This document shows, piece by piece, positions 18,312-28,078 of a stretch of DNA of 64,000 nt. Where the stretch lies: positions 1 through 64,000 of the forward strand of contig CANMUP010000004.1 in the NCBI GenBank assembly GCA_947501105.1, read 5' to 3'. Below the pieces are notes generated by a model. The model did no database searches. It was not told the DNA's origin and worked only from the letters and a program-made list of their open reading frames with translations. How positions within the stretch are numbered: the first letter of the stretch is position 1; the number at the start of each line of letters is the position of its first letter. The translations under genes and the position numbers were made by a program. This DNA comes from an uncultured Flaviramulus sp. (GTDB lineage: Bacteria; Bacteroidota; Bacteroidia; Flavobacteriales; Flavobacteriaceae).

Positions 18312-19760
18312 ATGGAGAAAATTATAGACGAAAGCAAACAAGGTGAATCCTTAGTTTTAGAGAATAAAAAAGAAAATACACGCAAACTTTTTATTGAAAG
18401 TTATGGATGCGCTATGAATTTTAGCGACAGCGAAATTGTTGCCTCTATTTTAACAAACGAAGGTTTTAATACAACTCAACGTTTAGAAGAAGCCGATTTG
18501 GTTTTAGTAAACACTTGTTCAATTCGTGATAAAGCTGAACAAACTGTTCGTAAACGTTTAGAAAAATATAATGCAGTAAAACGCGACCATAACCCAAAAA
18601 TGAAAGTAGGTGTTTTAGGTTGCATGGCAGAACGCTTAAAAACAAAATTTCTTGAAGAAGAAAAAATTGTTGACCTTGTTGTAGGACCTGATGCTTATAA
18701 AGATTTACCAAACCTTTTAGCCGAAGTTGATGAAGGTAGAGATGCTATAAATGTTATTCTATCTAAAGAAGAAACTTATGGTGATATTTCTCCAGTTCGC
18801 TTAAATAGTAACGGTGTTACCGCATTTGTATCAATTACACGTGGTTGTGATAATATGTGTACATTTTGTGTTGTCCCTTTTACTCGTGGTCGTGAGCGTA
18901 GTCGTAACCCGCAAAGTATTATTGAAGAGGTTAACGATTTATGGAATAGAGGTTATAAAGAAATTACACTTCTTGGTCAAAATGTAGACAGCTACCTTTG
19001 GTATGGAGGCGGACTAAAAAAGGATTTTGTTAAAGCAAGCGATATGCAAAAAGCTACTTCGGTAAGTTTTTCAAATTTATTAGAATTATGCGCCAAAGCA
19101 CAGCCTAAAATGCGTATCCGTTTTTCAACATCTAACCCACAAGATTTAACTTTAGATGTTGTTGAAACCATGGCGAAATACAATAATATTTGTAACCATA
19201 TCCATTTACCAGTTCAAAGTGGTAGCAACCGTATTTTAAAAGCTATGAATCGCTTACATACGCGTGAAGAATATATGGAGTTGATAAATAATATTCGTCG
19301 AATTATTCCAAATTGTGCTATTAGTCAAGATATGATTGTTGGTTTCCCAACTGAAACAGAAGACGATTTTCAAGACACGGTTTCATTAATGGACTACGTA
19401 AAATATAACTTTGGATATATGTTTACATATTCTGAACGCCCTGGAACTATGGCTGGAAGAAATATGAAAGATGATGTTACAGAGCCTATTAAAAAAAGAC
19501 GTTTACAAGACATTGTAGATTTACAAAGAGAACATAGTGAAATTAAAACCAAAGAATGGCTCGGTACAACTGTAGAAGTATTGATTGAAAAAGAATCAAA
19601 AAAATCTAATATACAATGGTCTGGTAGAACACCTCAAAACATTGTTGCGGTTTTTCCAAAAGATAATTATAAAATTGGTGATTTTGTAAATGTAAAAGTA
19701 ACAAATTGCACAAGTGCTACTCTTATTGGTGAGGCTATTGGATTGAGCGAGAATAATTAA
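18312..19760 (+). CDS. miaB: tRNA-2-methylthio-N6-dimethylallyladenosine synthase
   Basis: 482 residues. Three cysteines of the N-terminal cluster are seen in ESYGCAMNFSDSE, LVNTCSIRD and VLGCMAERL. The radical-SAM motif is RGCDNMCTFCVVPFTRG. A C-terminal TRAM domain follows about residue 415. MiaB methylthiolates i6A37 in tRNAs that read UNN codons. It begins the run miaB-hypothetical-sigma-54 activator-lptE-secG, a conserved flavobacterial order. Confidence 0.97.
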   Translation: MEKIIDESKQGESLVLENKKENTRKLFIESYGCAMNFSDSEIVASILTNEGFNTTQRLEEADLVLVNTCSIRDKAEQTVRKRLEKYNAVKRDHNPKMKVGVLGCMAERLKTKFLEEEKIVDLVVGPDAYKDLPNLLAEVDEGRDAINVILSKEETYGDISPVRLNSNGVTAFVSITRGCDNMCTFCVVPFTRGRERSRNPQSIIEEVNDLWNRGYKEITLLGQNVDSYLWYGGGLKKDFVKASDMQKATSVSFSNLLELCAKAQPKMRIRFSTSNPQDLTLDVVETMAKYNNICNHIHLPVQSGSNRILKAMNRLHTREEYMELINNIRRIIPNCAISQDMIVGFPTETEDDFQDTVSLMDYVKYNFGYMFTYSERPGTMAGRNMKDDVTEPIKKRRLQDIVDLQREHSEIKTKEWLGTTVEVLIEKESKKSNIQWSGRTPQNIVAVFPKDNYKIGDFVNVKVTNCTSATLIGEAIGLSENN

Positions 19761-19766
19761 AAAACA

Positions 19767-20108
19767 ATGTCAGAGTTCAACTTTAACAACAAAATATTTT
19801 CACTAATTGAAAATTCTAAAAATGGTAAAGTAAATTCTGAAACCATTTTTAAATATAAACAAGAAGGCAATATAGTAACTGCAGATTATTTTGGAGGAAC
19901 TATTAAATATGGAAAAATAATTGCCTCCTTAAATAATAATACACTCGATATGTTATACCAATGTATAACAACAGAAAATGAACTAAAAGCAGGAAAAGCA
20001 ACCGCAAAAATAAGTTTAACAAAAAATAACAAAATGATGTTAAAACTAAATTGGGAATGGTTAGGAAACAAAAATGAAAGTGGCATTTCTGAATATATTG
20101 AGAATTAA
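19767..20108 (+). CDS. Small conserved protein of unknown function
   Basis: 113 residues, 6 bp after miaB. No signal peptide and no cysteines apart from one. The sequence looks like an antiparallel beta barrel (NIVTADYFGGTIKYGKIIASL ... KMMLKLNWEW), a fold like those once loosely named N-acetylglutamate synthase in flavobacterial genomes, but no acetyltransferase motif is visible. Function unknown. Likely co-transcribed with miaB and the downstream regulator. Confidence 0.7.
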   Translation: MSEFNFNNKIFSLIENSKNGKVNSETIFKYKQEGNIVTADYFGGTIKYGKIIASLNNNTLDMLYQCITTENELKAGKATAKISLTKNNKMMLKLNWEWLGNKNESGISEYIEN

Positions 20109-20122
20109 AAAGTTAAAAATAA

Positions 20123-21391
20123 ATGGAATCAGTTCAAGCTATAAAACAACGTTTTGGTATTATTGGTAATACAACTGCACTAAATCGTGCTATTGAAAAA
20201 GCGATTCAAGTGGCTCCAACAGACATTTCAGTTTTAGTTACTGGAGAAAGCGGAGTTGGTAAAGAAAGTATTCCTAAAATAATTCATCAATTATCACATA
20301 GAAAACACAACAAATATATCGCTGTTAACTGTGGTGCTATTCCAGAAGGCACAATAGATAGTGAGCTTTTTGGACATGAAAAAGGCGCTTTTACTGGAGC
20401 AACGCAAACCCGTTCTGGATACTTTGAAGTAGCCGATGGTGGTACTATTTTTTTAGATGAAGTTGGAGAATTACCATTAACAACACAAGTACGCTTATTG
20501 CGTGTTTTAGAAAATGGTGAGTTTATAAAAGTAGGTTCAAGTAAAGTTCAAAAAACAGATGTACGTATTGTAGCTGCTACAAATGCCAATATGTTTGAAG
20601 CTATTAACAAAGAGAAGTTTAGGGAAGACTTATACTATAGACTAAGTACTGTTGACATTCATTTACCGCCACTACGCGAGCGTCAAGATGATATTCATTT
20701 ATTGTTCAGGAAATTTGCTAGCGATTTTGCTTTAAAATATAAAATGCCAACAGTAAAATTAACCGATAATGCCATTCAGGTTTTATTAAAACATCGCTGG
20801 AGCGGAAACATCCGTCAGTTACGAAATATCGCTGAACAGGTCTCCGTTTTAGAACAAAACAGAACTATTTCTGCAGATACTTTAAGAGGCTATTTACCAA
20901 CTTCGGGTAGCAATTTACCAGCGGTTATAAAAACATCAAAAGCAGAAAGTGATTTTAGTAGCGAGCGCGAAATATTGTATAAAGTGCTTTTTGACATGAA
21001 AAGTGATTTGAATGATTTAAAAAAGCTCACCATGGAGCTTATGAAAAACGGAAATGTTAAAGATGTTGAAAAAGACCATGAAGGCTTAATTCAAAAAATT
21101 TATGGTAACGACGAAGAAACAGAAACAGCTTACCAAGATACTTTAACAGAAACAGAAGTTATATCAATTCCTGAACATTCAAATCCTCCCGAAGACACTT
21201 CAAGTACACAAGATAAATATCACTTCGCTGAAGAAATTGAAGAAGAGGAAACCTTATCTTTACATGACAAAGAACTAGAATTAATAAAAAAATCGCTTGA
21301 ACGTCACCAAGGAAAACGTAAATTAGCAGCTGCAGAATTAGGAATAAGTGAACGAACTTTATACAGAAAGATTAAACAATATGATTTGTAA
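20123..21391 (+). CDS. Sigma-54-dependent transcriptional activator (no receiver domain)
   Basis: 422 residues. The AAA+ domain starts almost at the N-terminus: Walker A GESGVGKE (about 41-48), the sigma-54 contact loop GAFTGA, Walker B GGTIFLDEVGEL, an arginine-finger stretch FREDLYYRL and LRERQDDI. A linker of about 100 acidic residues leads to a Fis-type HTH (LAAAELGISERTLYRKI) at the very end. There is no receiver, GAF or PAS domain, so control must come from elsewhere. Its operon partners are envelope and export genes, and a sigma-54-like promoter stands in front of groES 2.4 kb downstream. Confidence 0.94.
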   Translation: MESVQAIKQRFGIIGNTTALNRAIEKAIQVAPTDISVLVTGESGVGKESIPKIIHQLSHRKHNKYIAVNCGAIPEGTIDSELFGHEKGAFTGATQTRSGYFEVADGGTIFLDEVGELPLTTQVRLLRVLENGEFIKVGSSKVQKTDVRIVAATNANMFEAINKEKFREDLYYRLSTVDIHLPPLRERQDDIHLLFRKFASDFALKYKMPTVKLTDNAIQVLLKHRWSGNIRQLRNIAEQVSVLEQNRTISADTLRGYLPTSGSNLPAVIKTSKAESDFSSEREILYKVLFDMKSDLNDLKKLTMELMKNGNVKDVEKDHEGLIQKIYGNDEETETAYQDTLTETEVISIPEHSNPPEDTSSTQDKYHFAEEIEEEETLSLHDKELELIKKSLERHQGKRKLAAAELGISERTLYRKIKQYDL

Positions 21392-21441
21392 GGATTCGTT
21401 AAAATAAATAAATTGTTATTACTATTAAGAATTCACTTAAA

Positions 21442-21951
21442 ATGAAATATATAAAATATATCTTTTTATTATTAGCGATTGTAACATTTCAGTCTTGTGG
21501 TTCTTATGGCTTTTCGGGGTTTAAGCCAATAAAAGCTGAAACGTTTCAAGTAAACCGTTTTGAAAACAATGCGATTTTAGTTGAACCAGGTTTAGAACAA
21601 GATTTTCAGAATGCTTTGCAAGACAGAATTTTAGACCAAACCAATTACAGCTTAGCCACATCTAAAGCAGATTTGATTTACGAAGGAGAAATTACAAAAT
21701 ATACGGTTTCTCCAACTACATCAACATCAGACAACAGAGCTGCACAAAACAGATTAACTATAGGTGTTAAAATTCGTTTTTATAACACCAATAATGAAGA
21801 AGATAATGAGGAAAAAAACTTCTCGTTTTTTTACGATTACCCTAGTAGTTCTCAGCTTGTTGGTGAGCAAAAAGCAACAGTACATGAAGAAATTTTTGAG
21901 CGCTTAACACAAGATATTGTTAATGTTACTTTGTCTAAGTGGGAATCATAA
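21442..21951 (+). CDS. lptE: LPS-transport lipoprotein LptE, copy 1
   Basis: 169 residues. The lipoprotein signal MKYIKYIFLLLAIVTFQSC (lipobox FQSC) precedes GSYGFSGF. The mature protein has the Bacteroidota LptE pattern (KAETFQVNRFENNAILVEPGLEQDFQNAL... DLIYEGEI). LptE plugs LptD in the outer membrane and helps insert LPS. The next gene is a near copy; the two share nearly every motif. The pair follows the sigma-54 activator by 50 bp. Confidence 0.9.
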   Translation: MKYIKYIFLLLAIVTFQSCGSYGFSGFKPIKAETFQVNRFENNAILVEPGLEQDFQNALQDRILDQTNYSLATSKADLIYEGEITKYTVSPTTSTSDNRAAQNRLTIGVKIRFYNTNNEEDNEEKNFSFFYDYPSSSQLVGEQKATVHEEIFERLTQDIVNVTLSKWES

Positions 21952-21967
21952 AACAATTAAGATTAAA

Positions 21968-22471
21968 ATGAAATATATTAAATACATCTTTTTATTATTA
22001 GCAGTCGTAACATTTCAGTCTTGTGGCTTATACGGCTTTACACAACCCAGCTCAATAAAAGCTGAAACATTTCAAGTAAACCGTTTTGAAAATAATGCGC
22101 TTTTAGTTGAACCTGGCTTAGAAAGAGATTTTCAAAATGCACTACAAGATTTAATATTAGACCAAACCAACTATAGCTTAGTCACATCCAACGCTGATTT
22201 AATTTACGAAGGTGAAATTACAAGATACACGGTTTCTCCAACGACAGCAACATCAGATAACAGAGCAGCACAAAACAGATTAACTATAGGTGTAAAAATA
22301 CGTTTTTACAATACCAACAACGAAGAAGACGATGAAGAAAAAAGCTTCTCTTTCTTTTACGACTACCCTGGCAGTTCACAGCTTGTTGGCGGACAAAAAG
22401 CAACGGCACACGAAGAAATTTTTGAACGTTTAACACAAGATATTGTTAACGCTACTTTAGCAAAATGGTAG
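21968..22471 (+). CDS. lptE: LPS-transport lipoprotein LptE, copy 2 (tandem paralogue)
   Basis: 167 residues from the ATG at 21968. A frame opening at 21917 inside copy 1 is not the start, because the lipoprotein signal MKYIKYIFLLLAVVTFQSC begins at 21968. The differences from copy 1 include the region after the lipid cysteine (GLYGFTQPSS) and scattered substitutions; I judge identity around 80-90 percent by eye. Many synonymous differences exist, so the duplication is not brand new. 16 bp separate the copies. Confidence 0.9.
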   Translation: MKYIKYIFLLLAVVTFQSCGLYGFTQPSSIKAETFQVNRFENNALLVEPGLERDFQNALQDLILDQTNYSLVTSNADLIYEGEITRYTVSPTTATSDNRAAQNRLTIGVKIRFYNTNNEEDDEEKSFSFFYDYPGSSQLVGGQKATAHEEIFERLTQDIVNATLAKW

Positions 22472-22474
22472 TCA

Positions 22475-23410
22475 ATGAATAGTACAGATTTCACATACAC
22501 CCTCCAAAACCCTCAAGCCATTACACATGAGCAAACCGAGGCTGTAAAATCTATTATTGATGAATTTCCGTATTTTCAATCCGCTCGCGCTGTATACCTT
22601 AAAGGCTTAAAAGACCAAAGTAGTTTTAAATATAATCAAGAACTTAAAACCACTGCTGCATATACAACAGATAGAAGTATTTTATTCGATTTTATAACGT
22701 CGGACATCTTCATTCAAAATGAAATTTCACAATTTATTAAACAAAACACAGCACATTTAAAAGATATTGATGTAACTATTGAAGATATTTCTATAAATAA
22801 AAGTGTTTCTATTGATGAAGCGTTAAAACAACAAATAAAGGACACCAAAGGTGTTTTAGACCCTGCTCTATTTCAACCTAAAGAAGAGCGCCCTAAAAAA
22901 GCTTTTGTGTTAGATGAATCTGAGCTTATTGAAACCGTTACCACAAAAACTAAAACACAAGAAATTTCTGCTAACGATATTTTAAATTTAGGAAAGCCGC
23001 TTCAGTTTGATAAAAGAGAAACACATTCGTTTAACGAATGGTTAAAGCTTACGCGTTTTAAACCTATTAAAAGAGAGGAAGTAATTTCTAAAAAAGAAGA
23101 AAAAGTAGTTTTAGAAAAAACCGAAAAAGCCAAAAAATTTGAATTGATTGATAAATTTATTTCGCAAAACCCAAAAATAAATCCATCAAAAACATCAACA
23201 TCAAAAGGGAATCTCGCAAAAGCACAAATGATACAACCTGAAGCTTTAATGACTGAGACTTTAGCACGTATATATGTTGAGCAAAAAAACTATAAAAAAG
23301 CAATTCAATCTTATAAAATTTTAAGTTTGAAATATCCAGAAAAAAGTAGTTTCTTTGCAAACCAAATTAAGGCAGTAGAACAATTACAAGAACAAAATAA
23401 TAAAGAATAA
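22475..23410 (+). CDS. Cytoplasmic helical protein with C-terminal TPR-like motif
   Basis: 311 residues, 3 bp after lptE copy 2 and overlapping secG by one base (TAATG). No signal peptide. A helical N-terminus (about 1-100), a lysine/glutamate-rich middle, and a C-terminal helix pair TLARIYVEQKNYKKAIQSYK-LSLKYPEKSS that reads as one TPR unit. It is a regular neighbour of lptE and secG in Flavobacteriaceae. The role is unknown; coupling to export or LPS transport is possible from position only. Confidence 0.78.
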   Translation: MNSTDFTYTLQNPQAITHEQTEAVKSIIDEFPYFQSARAVYLKGLKDQSSFKYNQELKTTAAYTTDRSILFDFITSDIFIQNEISQFIKQNTAHLKDIDVTIEDISINKSVSIDEALKQQIKDTKGVLDPALFQPKEERPKKAFVLDESELIETVTTKTKTQEISANDILNLGKPLQFDKRETHSFNEWLKLTRFKPIKREEVISKKEEKVVLEKTEKAKKFELIDKFISQNPKINPSKTSTSKGNLAKAQMIQPEALMTETLARIYVEQKNYKKAIQSYKILSLKYPEKSSFFANQIKAVEQLQEQNNKE

Positions 23411-23769
23411 TGAGTACGTTTACAATATTTTTAGCATTAATAGTAGTTGTAGCATTTTTGCTAGTAGTAGTAATTATGGTGCAAAACCCAAAAGGCGGTG
23501 GATTATCGTCTTCTTTTGGCGGCGGCGGTACACAACAACTTGGTGGTGTAAAAAAGACAACCGATTTTTTAGATAAAAGTACTTGGGCTTTATCAACATT
23601 GTTATTAGTCCTAATATTATTATCTAATGTGGCGATTAACAAAGGTTCAGATAGTATAGATTCTAAAGCATTAGACCCTGACGCAACCACAACTCAACCT
23701 TTACCAACAGCAACGCCATTACCTACAACAAATGACACAGCTACTCCTGCTGATTCAACAGGAAACTAA
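23410..23769 (+). CDS. secG: Preprotein translocase subunit SecG
   Basis: 119 residues. Two transmembrane helices (about 3-24 and 56-77) flank the SecG signature VQNPKGGGLSSSFGGGG and TDFLDKSTW. A threonine/proline-rich tail follows. SecG stimulates the SecYEG channel. It overlaps the upstream gene by one base and is followed by a terminator. Confidence 0.95.
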   Translation: MSTFTIFLALIVVVAFLLVVVIMVQNPKGGGLSSSFGGGGTQQLGGVKKTTDFLDKSTWALSTLLLVLILLSNVAINKGSDSIDSKALDPDATTTQPLPTATPLPTTNDTATPADSTGN

Positions 23770-23788
23770 TAAATCATTATAATGAAAC

Positions 23789-23822
23789 AAAAAATGCCAA
23801 CTCAACCAGTTGGCATTTTTTG
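23789..23822 (+). terminator. Terminator after secG
   Basis: AAAATGCCAACT / AGTTGGCATTTT with a 5-base loop, flanked by A and T tracts. It closes the miaB-secG transcription unit and separates it from groES. Confidence 0.9.
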
Positions 23823-23850
23823 TTTCTGCAAGTTTGTCAGTTTAAAAGCA

Positions 23851-23867
23851 TTGGCACATTTTTAGCA
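23851..23867 (+). promoter_or_regulatory. Sigma-54-like -24/-12 promoter of groES-groEL
   Basis: TTGGCACATTTTTAGCA fits the consensus TTGGCACGNNNNTTGCA with two mismatches. GG (23853-23854) and GC (23865-23866) are exactly 12 bases apart. The expected transcription start falls in the following palindrome. No TAnnTTTG element was found in this gap. Confidence 0.55.
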
Positions 23868-23883
23868 TAACGCTTAAGCGTTA
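23868..23883. promoter_or_regulatory. Perfect 16-bp palindrome upstream of groES
   Basis: TAACGCTTAAGCGTTA is its own reverse complement. It begins directly after the -12 region and covers the probable transcription start, 36 bp ahead of the groES ATG. It could be an operator; its sequence is unlike the CIRCE element. Confidence 0.6.
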
Positions 23884-23918
23884 AACATAATTTAATTAAT
23901 TAAAAAATAAAATCACAA

Positions 23919-24194
23919 ATGGGCTTAAACATTAAACCATTAGCAGACAGAGTTGTTATTCAACCTGCTGCTGCTGAAACAAAAACAGCGTCGGGAATTA
24001 TTATTCCAGATAACGCTAAAGAAAAACCACAAAAAGGTGAAGTTGTTGCTGCCGGAAAAGGCACAAAAGACGAGCCTATTACCGTAAAAGTTGGCGACAC
24101 TGTTTTGTATGGCAAATATGCAGGAACTGAGCTTAAACTAGAAGGCAAAGATTATTTAATTATGCGTGAGAGCGATATTTTAGCAATCATTTAA
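23919..24194 (+). CDS. groS: Co-chaperonin GroES
   Basis: 91 residues. The GroES fold motifs are present: [27 protein letters not shown] (broken here as N-terminus plus mobile loop), [43 protein letters not shown]. It caps the GroEL ring during folding. 21 bp separate it from groEL and they form one unit behind the sigma-54-like site. Confidence 0.97.
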   Translation: MGLNIKPLADRVVIQPAAAETKTASGIIIPDNAKEKPQKGEVVAAGKGTKDEPITVKVGDTVLYGKYAGTELKLEGKDYLIMRESDILAII

Positions 24195-25847
<1,653 letters not shown>

Positions 25848-25872
25848 GTCTAGAGACTCAATATATTATTAT

Positions 25873-25910
25873 AAAAAAATCGCTTCAATTAATTTTGAAG
25901 CGATTTTTTT
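25873..25910. terminator. Bidirectional terminator after groEL
   Basis: AAAAAAATCGCTTCAA / TTGAAGCGATTTTTTT around a short loop. The symmetrical A and T tracts allow it to serve groEL (plus) and the facing transglutaminase gene (minus). Confidence 0.9.
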
Positions 25911-25929
25911 ATAATCTCTTATTTAAGTT

Positions 25930-26937
25930 TCAGCTTTTTACCTTAAAAGTATAGGTAGAAATTAAATCATCCTTAATAAAAAAGTGTACATCATAAAAAC
26001 CCGTGTGCTTAAACTTATATTCAACAGTTAAAGATTGATTTTTAATTGTTGTAGAGTCTGGATGAATTTTTCTACTGTTATAACCACTATCAATTAACAG
26101 GTTAACATCTTTAATATCTACTGGTTTAAGAAGTTCAAATTTAAAAGTGATTTTTTCATTTTTAAGTATGGTGTTATGCATTTTTTGGGGCTCAAAATGA
26201 TTGCTAAGATTTGCATAGGCTTTACCATAAATTATCGGAGCTTCAATAAATGCTTTAAATGAAGTTTCATCAGCATCACCTAAAAGCAACCATTTTTCAT
26301 CAATAGGAAAATGGTTTATAGCAAACAACTTTGGATTTGATAAAAAGAATCCATCGTTATACTGAAATTCAAATATGTAGGTTGATGGGTTTGGTATCCC
26401 ACTTGCCCATGTAGGATCGCAAAGATACCACTTACCATCTAATTTAACTGAATTCCAAGAGTGGTTAGGAACATCAAGTTTTTCAACATCTACAGTAGAT
26501 GTTCTCGCAAAACCATGTACAATTTCACATTCGATATTAGCTAAATCTGAAAGTTTTTTTACAAGATATGCATAGCCTGTACAGATGGTTTTATTATTTT
26601 TTATAAGTTTTTTAAGCGTCGCTTTTCTAAACTGACTATTCCAATTTTTAAGCTTAAGACTATCGTTTTTATAACGTTGTCTTTTTCGCATATTCTTTGT
26701 GTAGTAAGCATAATCATTGGCTATGTTTCCACAAACCCATGTAAAAATTGCTCGAAAACGCTCAACATCTGTTGTTAATTTTGAAGTAAGCTTATATGAT
26801 AATTCGGGTAAATTATCAAGCCTTTCATTTTTGCATTCCAACGCAATTCTATCAGCTTTTGTGAAATCAATAGTATCAAAATCAGATATTTGAGCATGAG
26901 ATTGGAATGCAAAAATTAATAGAAATAAATATCGCAT
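25930..26937 (-). CDS. Secreted transglutaminase-like protein
   Basis: 335 residues. A signal peptide (MRYLFLLIFAFQSHA) is followed by the transglutaminase core at about residues 110-190. The cysteine is in KTICTGYAYLVKKL, the histidine in VPNHSWNSVKLDGKWY, and the aspartate in LCDPTWASG: a complete Cys-His-Asp triad. The C-terminal third is beta-rich. Bacterial members are usually peptidases or cross-linkers of unknown substrate. It converges on groEL. Confidence 0.88.
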   Translation of the reverse strand: MRYLFLLIFAFQSHAQISDFDTIDFTKADRIALECKNERLDNLPELSYKLTSKLTTDVERFRAIFTWVCGNIANDYAYYTKNMRKRQRYKNDSLKLKNWNSQFRKATLKKLIKNNKTICTGYAYLVKKLSDLANIECEIVHGFARTSTVDVEKLDVPNHSWNSVKLDGKWYLCDPTWASGIPNPSTYIFEFQYNDGFFLSNPKLFAINHFPIDEKWLLLGDADETSFKAFIEAPIIYGKAYANLSNHFEPQKMHNTILKNEKITFKFELLKPVDIKDVNLLIDSGYNSRKIHPDSTTIKNQSLTVEYKFKHTGFYDVHFFIKDDLISTYTFKVKS

Positions 26938-26970
26938 TATTTTCGTTTAAGCAACGCTATGTATGTATAA

Positions 26971-27405
26971 TTAATTAGACCTTTTAGATTTATAAGGCTT
27001 ATCAGTATTTAAGGCTCCTACAAATTCAATTAAGTCCTCCGTTAACATTGGTCTTATAAAAGTGGTGTCGTCTTTAATTTTTATTTCAATTGTGTCGTAA
27101 CCTAAGTAGCTAATAAGTAAAACATCACCTGTTTTTAGAGATTTAGGAAATGTAAATTCCCCTTTGCTGTTAGAAACTGTTCCTATATTAGATCCTTTTA
27201 ATCTAATACTAGCTGTTTCTAAAGGACCTTCTTCATTACTAACAATGCCTTTAATAGTTCTTTCGTTTTGTGCAACTTCAGTTGAAGTCTTTTTTTCAGA
27301 TTGCCCATAAACAGGGTTAAACATAAGAACAGCAATCATTAATACTGTCACATAACCTAAAGTGCTAAGGGCTTTTTTTTGATTAAATTTTAATTGTGTT
27401 TTCAT
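26971..27405 (-). CDS. Membrane-anchored carboxypeptidase-regulatory-like domain protein
   Basis: 144 residues from the ATG at 27405; the longer frame from 27477 starts in unlikely cysteine-rich sequence. One hydrophobic segment near the N-terminus (about 18-36, TVLMIAVLMFNPVYG) may be a signal peptide or anchor. Then comes one beta-sandwich of the CarboxypepD_reg-like type: TIKGIVSNEEGPLETASIRL, GTVSNSKGEF, GDVLLISYLGYDT. Such modules form the N-terminus of TonB-dependent receptors, but here no receptor follows on the same frame. Function unknown. Confidence 0.82.
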   Translation of the reverse strand: MKTQLKFNQKKALSTLGYVTVLMIAVLMFNPVYGQSEKKTSTEVAQNERTIKGIVSNEEGPLETASIRLKGSNIGTVSNSKGEFTFPKSLKTGDVLLISYLGYDTIEIKIKDDTTFIRPMLTEDLIEFVGALNTDKPYKSKRSN

Positions 27406-27631
27406 AATTCTAAATGTTTTGTTTTCATCAAATCTAGCATTAGAAACATTATTACAAAAGTTACATTGAGTGAGCAATCGATTTGAATGAGTGAAGATAC
27501 TAAATCTTAGAGCGAATTACAATTACATACTTAAAGAACAGCATATTATATGTGATTTTTAACATTATTCAAGTTAAAAAAGTAATGTAAATATTTCACT
27601 TAAACCCTTTATATATAAAACAAGCATTAAA

Positions 27632-27665
27632 ACAAAAACCCCAAGCAAATTAGCTTGGGATTTGA
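27632..27665 (-). terminator. Terminator of the metal-handling operon
   Basis: CCCAAGC / GCTTGGG with a 6-base AT loop, preceded by an A tract and followed by TTTG. It lies 17 bp after the stop of the HMA protein gene on the minus strand. Confidence 0.75.
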
Positions 27666-27682
27666 TAATTCAAATTTTATTT

Positions 27683-28072
27683 TTAGTGATTGTGACCGTC
27701 ATCTTTTTTGTGCTCCTCACCTTCTTTATGGTCGTCTTGAACATCTTCATCTCTATATTTACAACATGGATGTACCGAAGCATAAGCCTCATCAGTTGCT
27801 TTTAATTCTTTTGTATCATGACCAACACCAGCAATTGTTTTTTGTATGGTTTTTAAATCGGTCTTGCGCTCGTCATAAATAAGTTTTAACTCATGAGTTT
27901 TAACATTCCAAACCGCAGACTTCACTCCTTTTGATGTTAAACAAGCTTTTTCTATACGGTTTTTACACATCATGCAAATACCATCAACTTCCATAGATGC
28001 TTTTGCATTTTTATTTTGCGCAAATGTAAATGTTGACACTAATATGGTTAATACTACTAATAATTTTTTCAT
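27683..28072 (-). CDS. Secreted heavy-metal-associated (HMA) domain protein
   Basis: 129 residues. Signal peptide MKKLLVVLTILVSTFTFAQ; then an HMA fold with the metal motif DGICMMCKNRIEKACL (CxxC). A cysteine pair (HPCCKYRDED) and a His/Asp/Glu-rich tail (DDHKEGEEHKKDDGHNH) add more metal ligands. It probably binds Cu(I) or a similar soft metal in the periplasm and works with the TonB receptor encoded directly upstream. Last gene of the cluster. Confidence 0.87.
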   Translation of the reverse strand: MKKLLVVLTILVSTFTFAQNKNAKASMEVDGICMMCKNRIEKACLTSKGVKSAVWNVKTHELKLIYDERKTDLKTIQKTIAGVGHDTKELKATDEAYASVHPCCKYRDEDVQDDHKEGEEHKKDDGHNH

Positions 28073-28078
28073 AATTTT

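Noticed and set aside
27655-27882. Plus-strand His/Leu-rich frame opposite the HMA gene
   Set aside because: The His-rich look comes from antisense reading; the minus-strand HMA gene explains the DNA.
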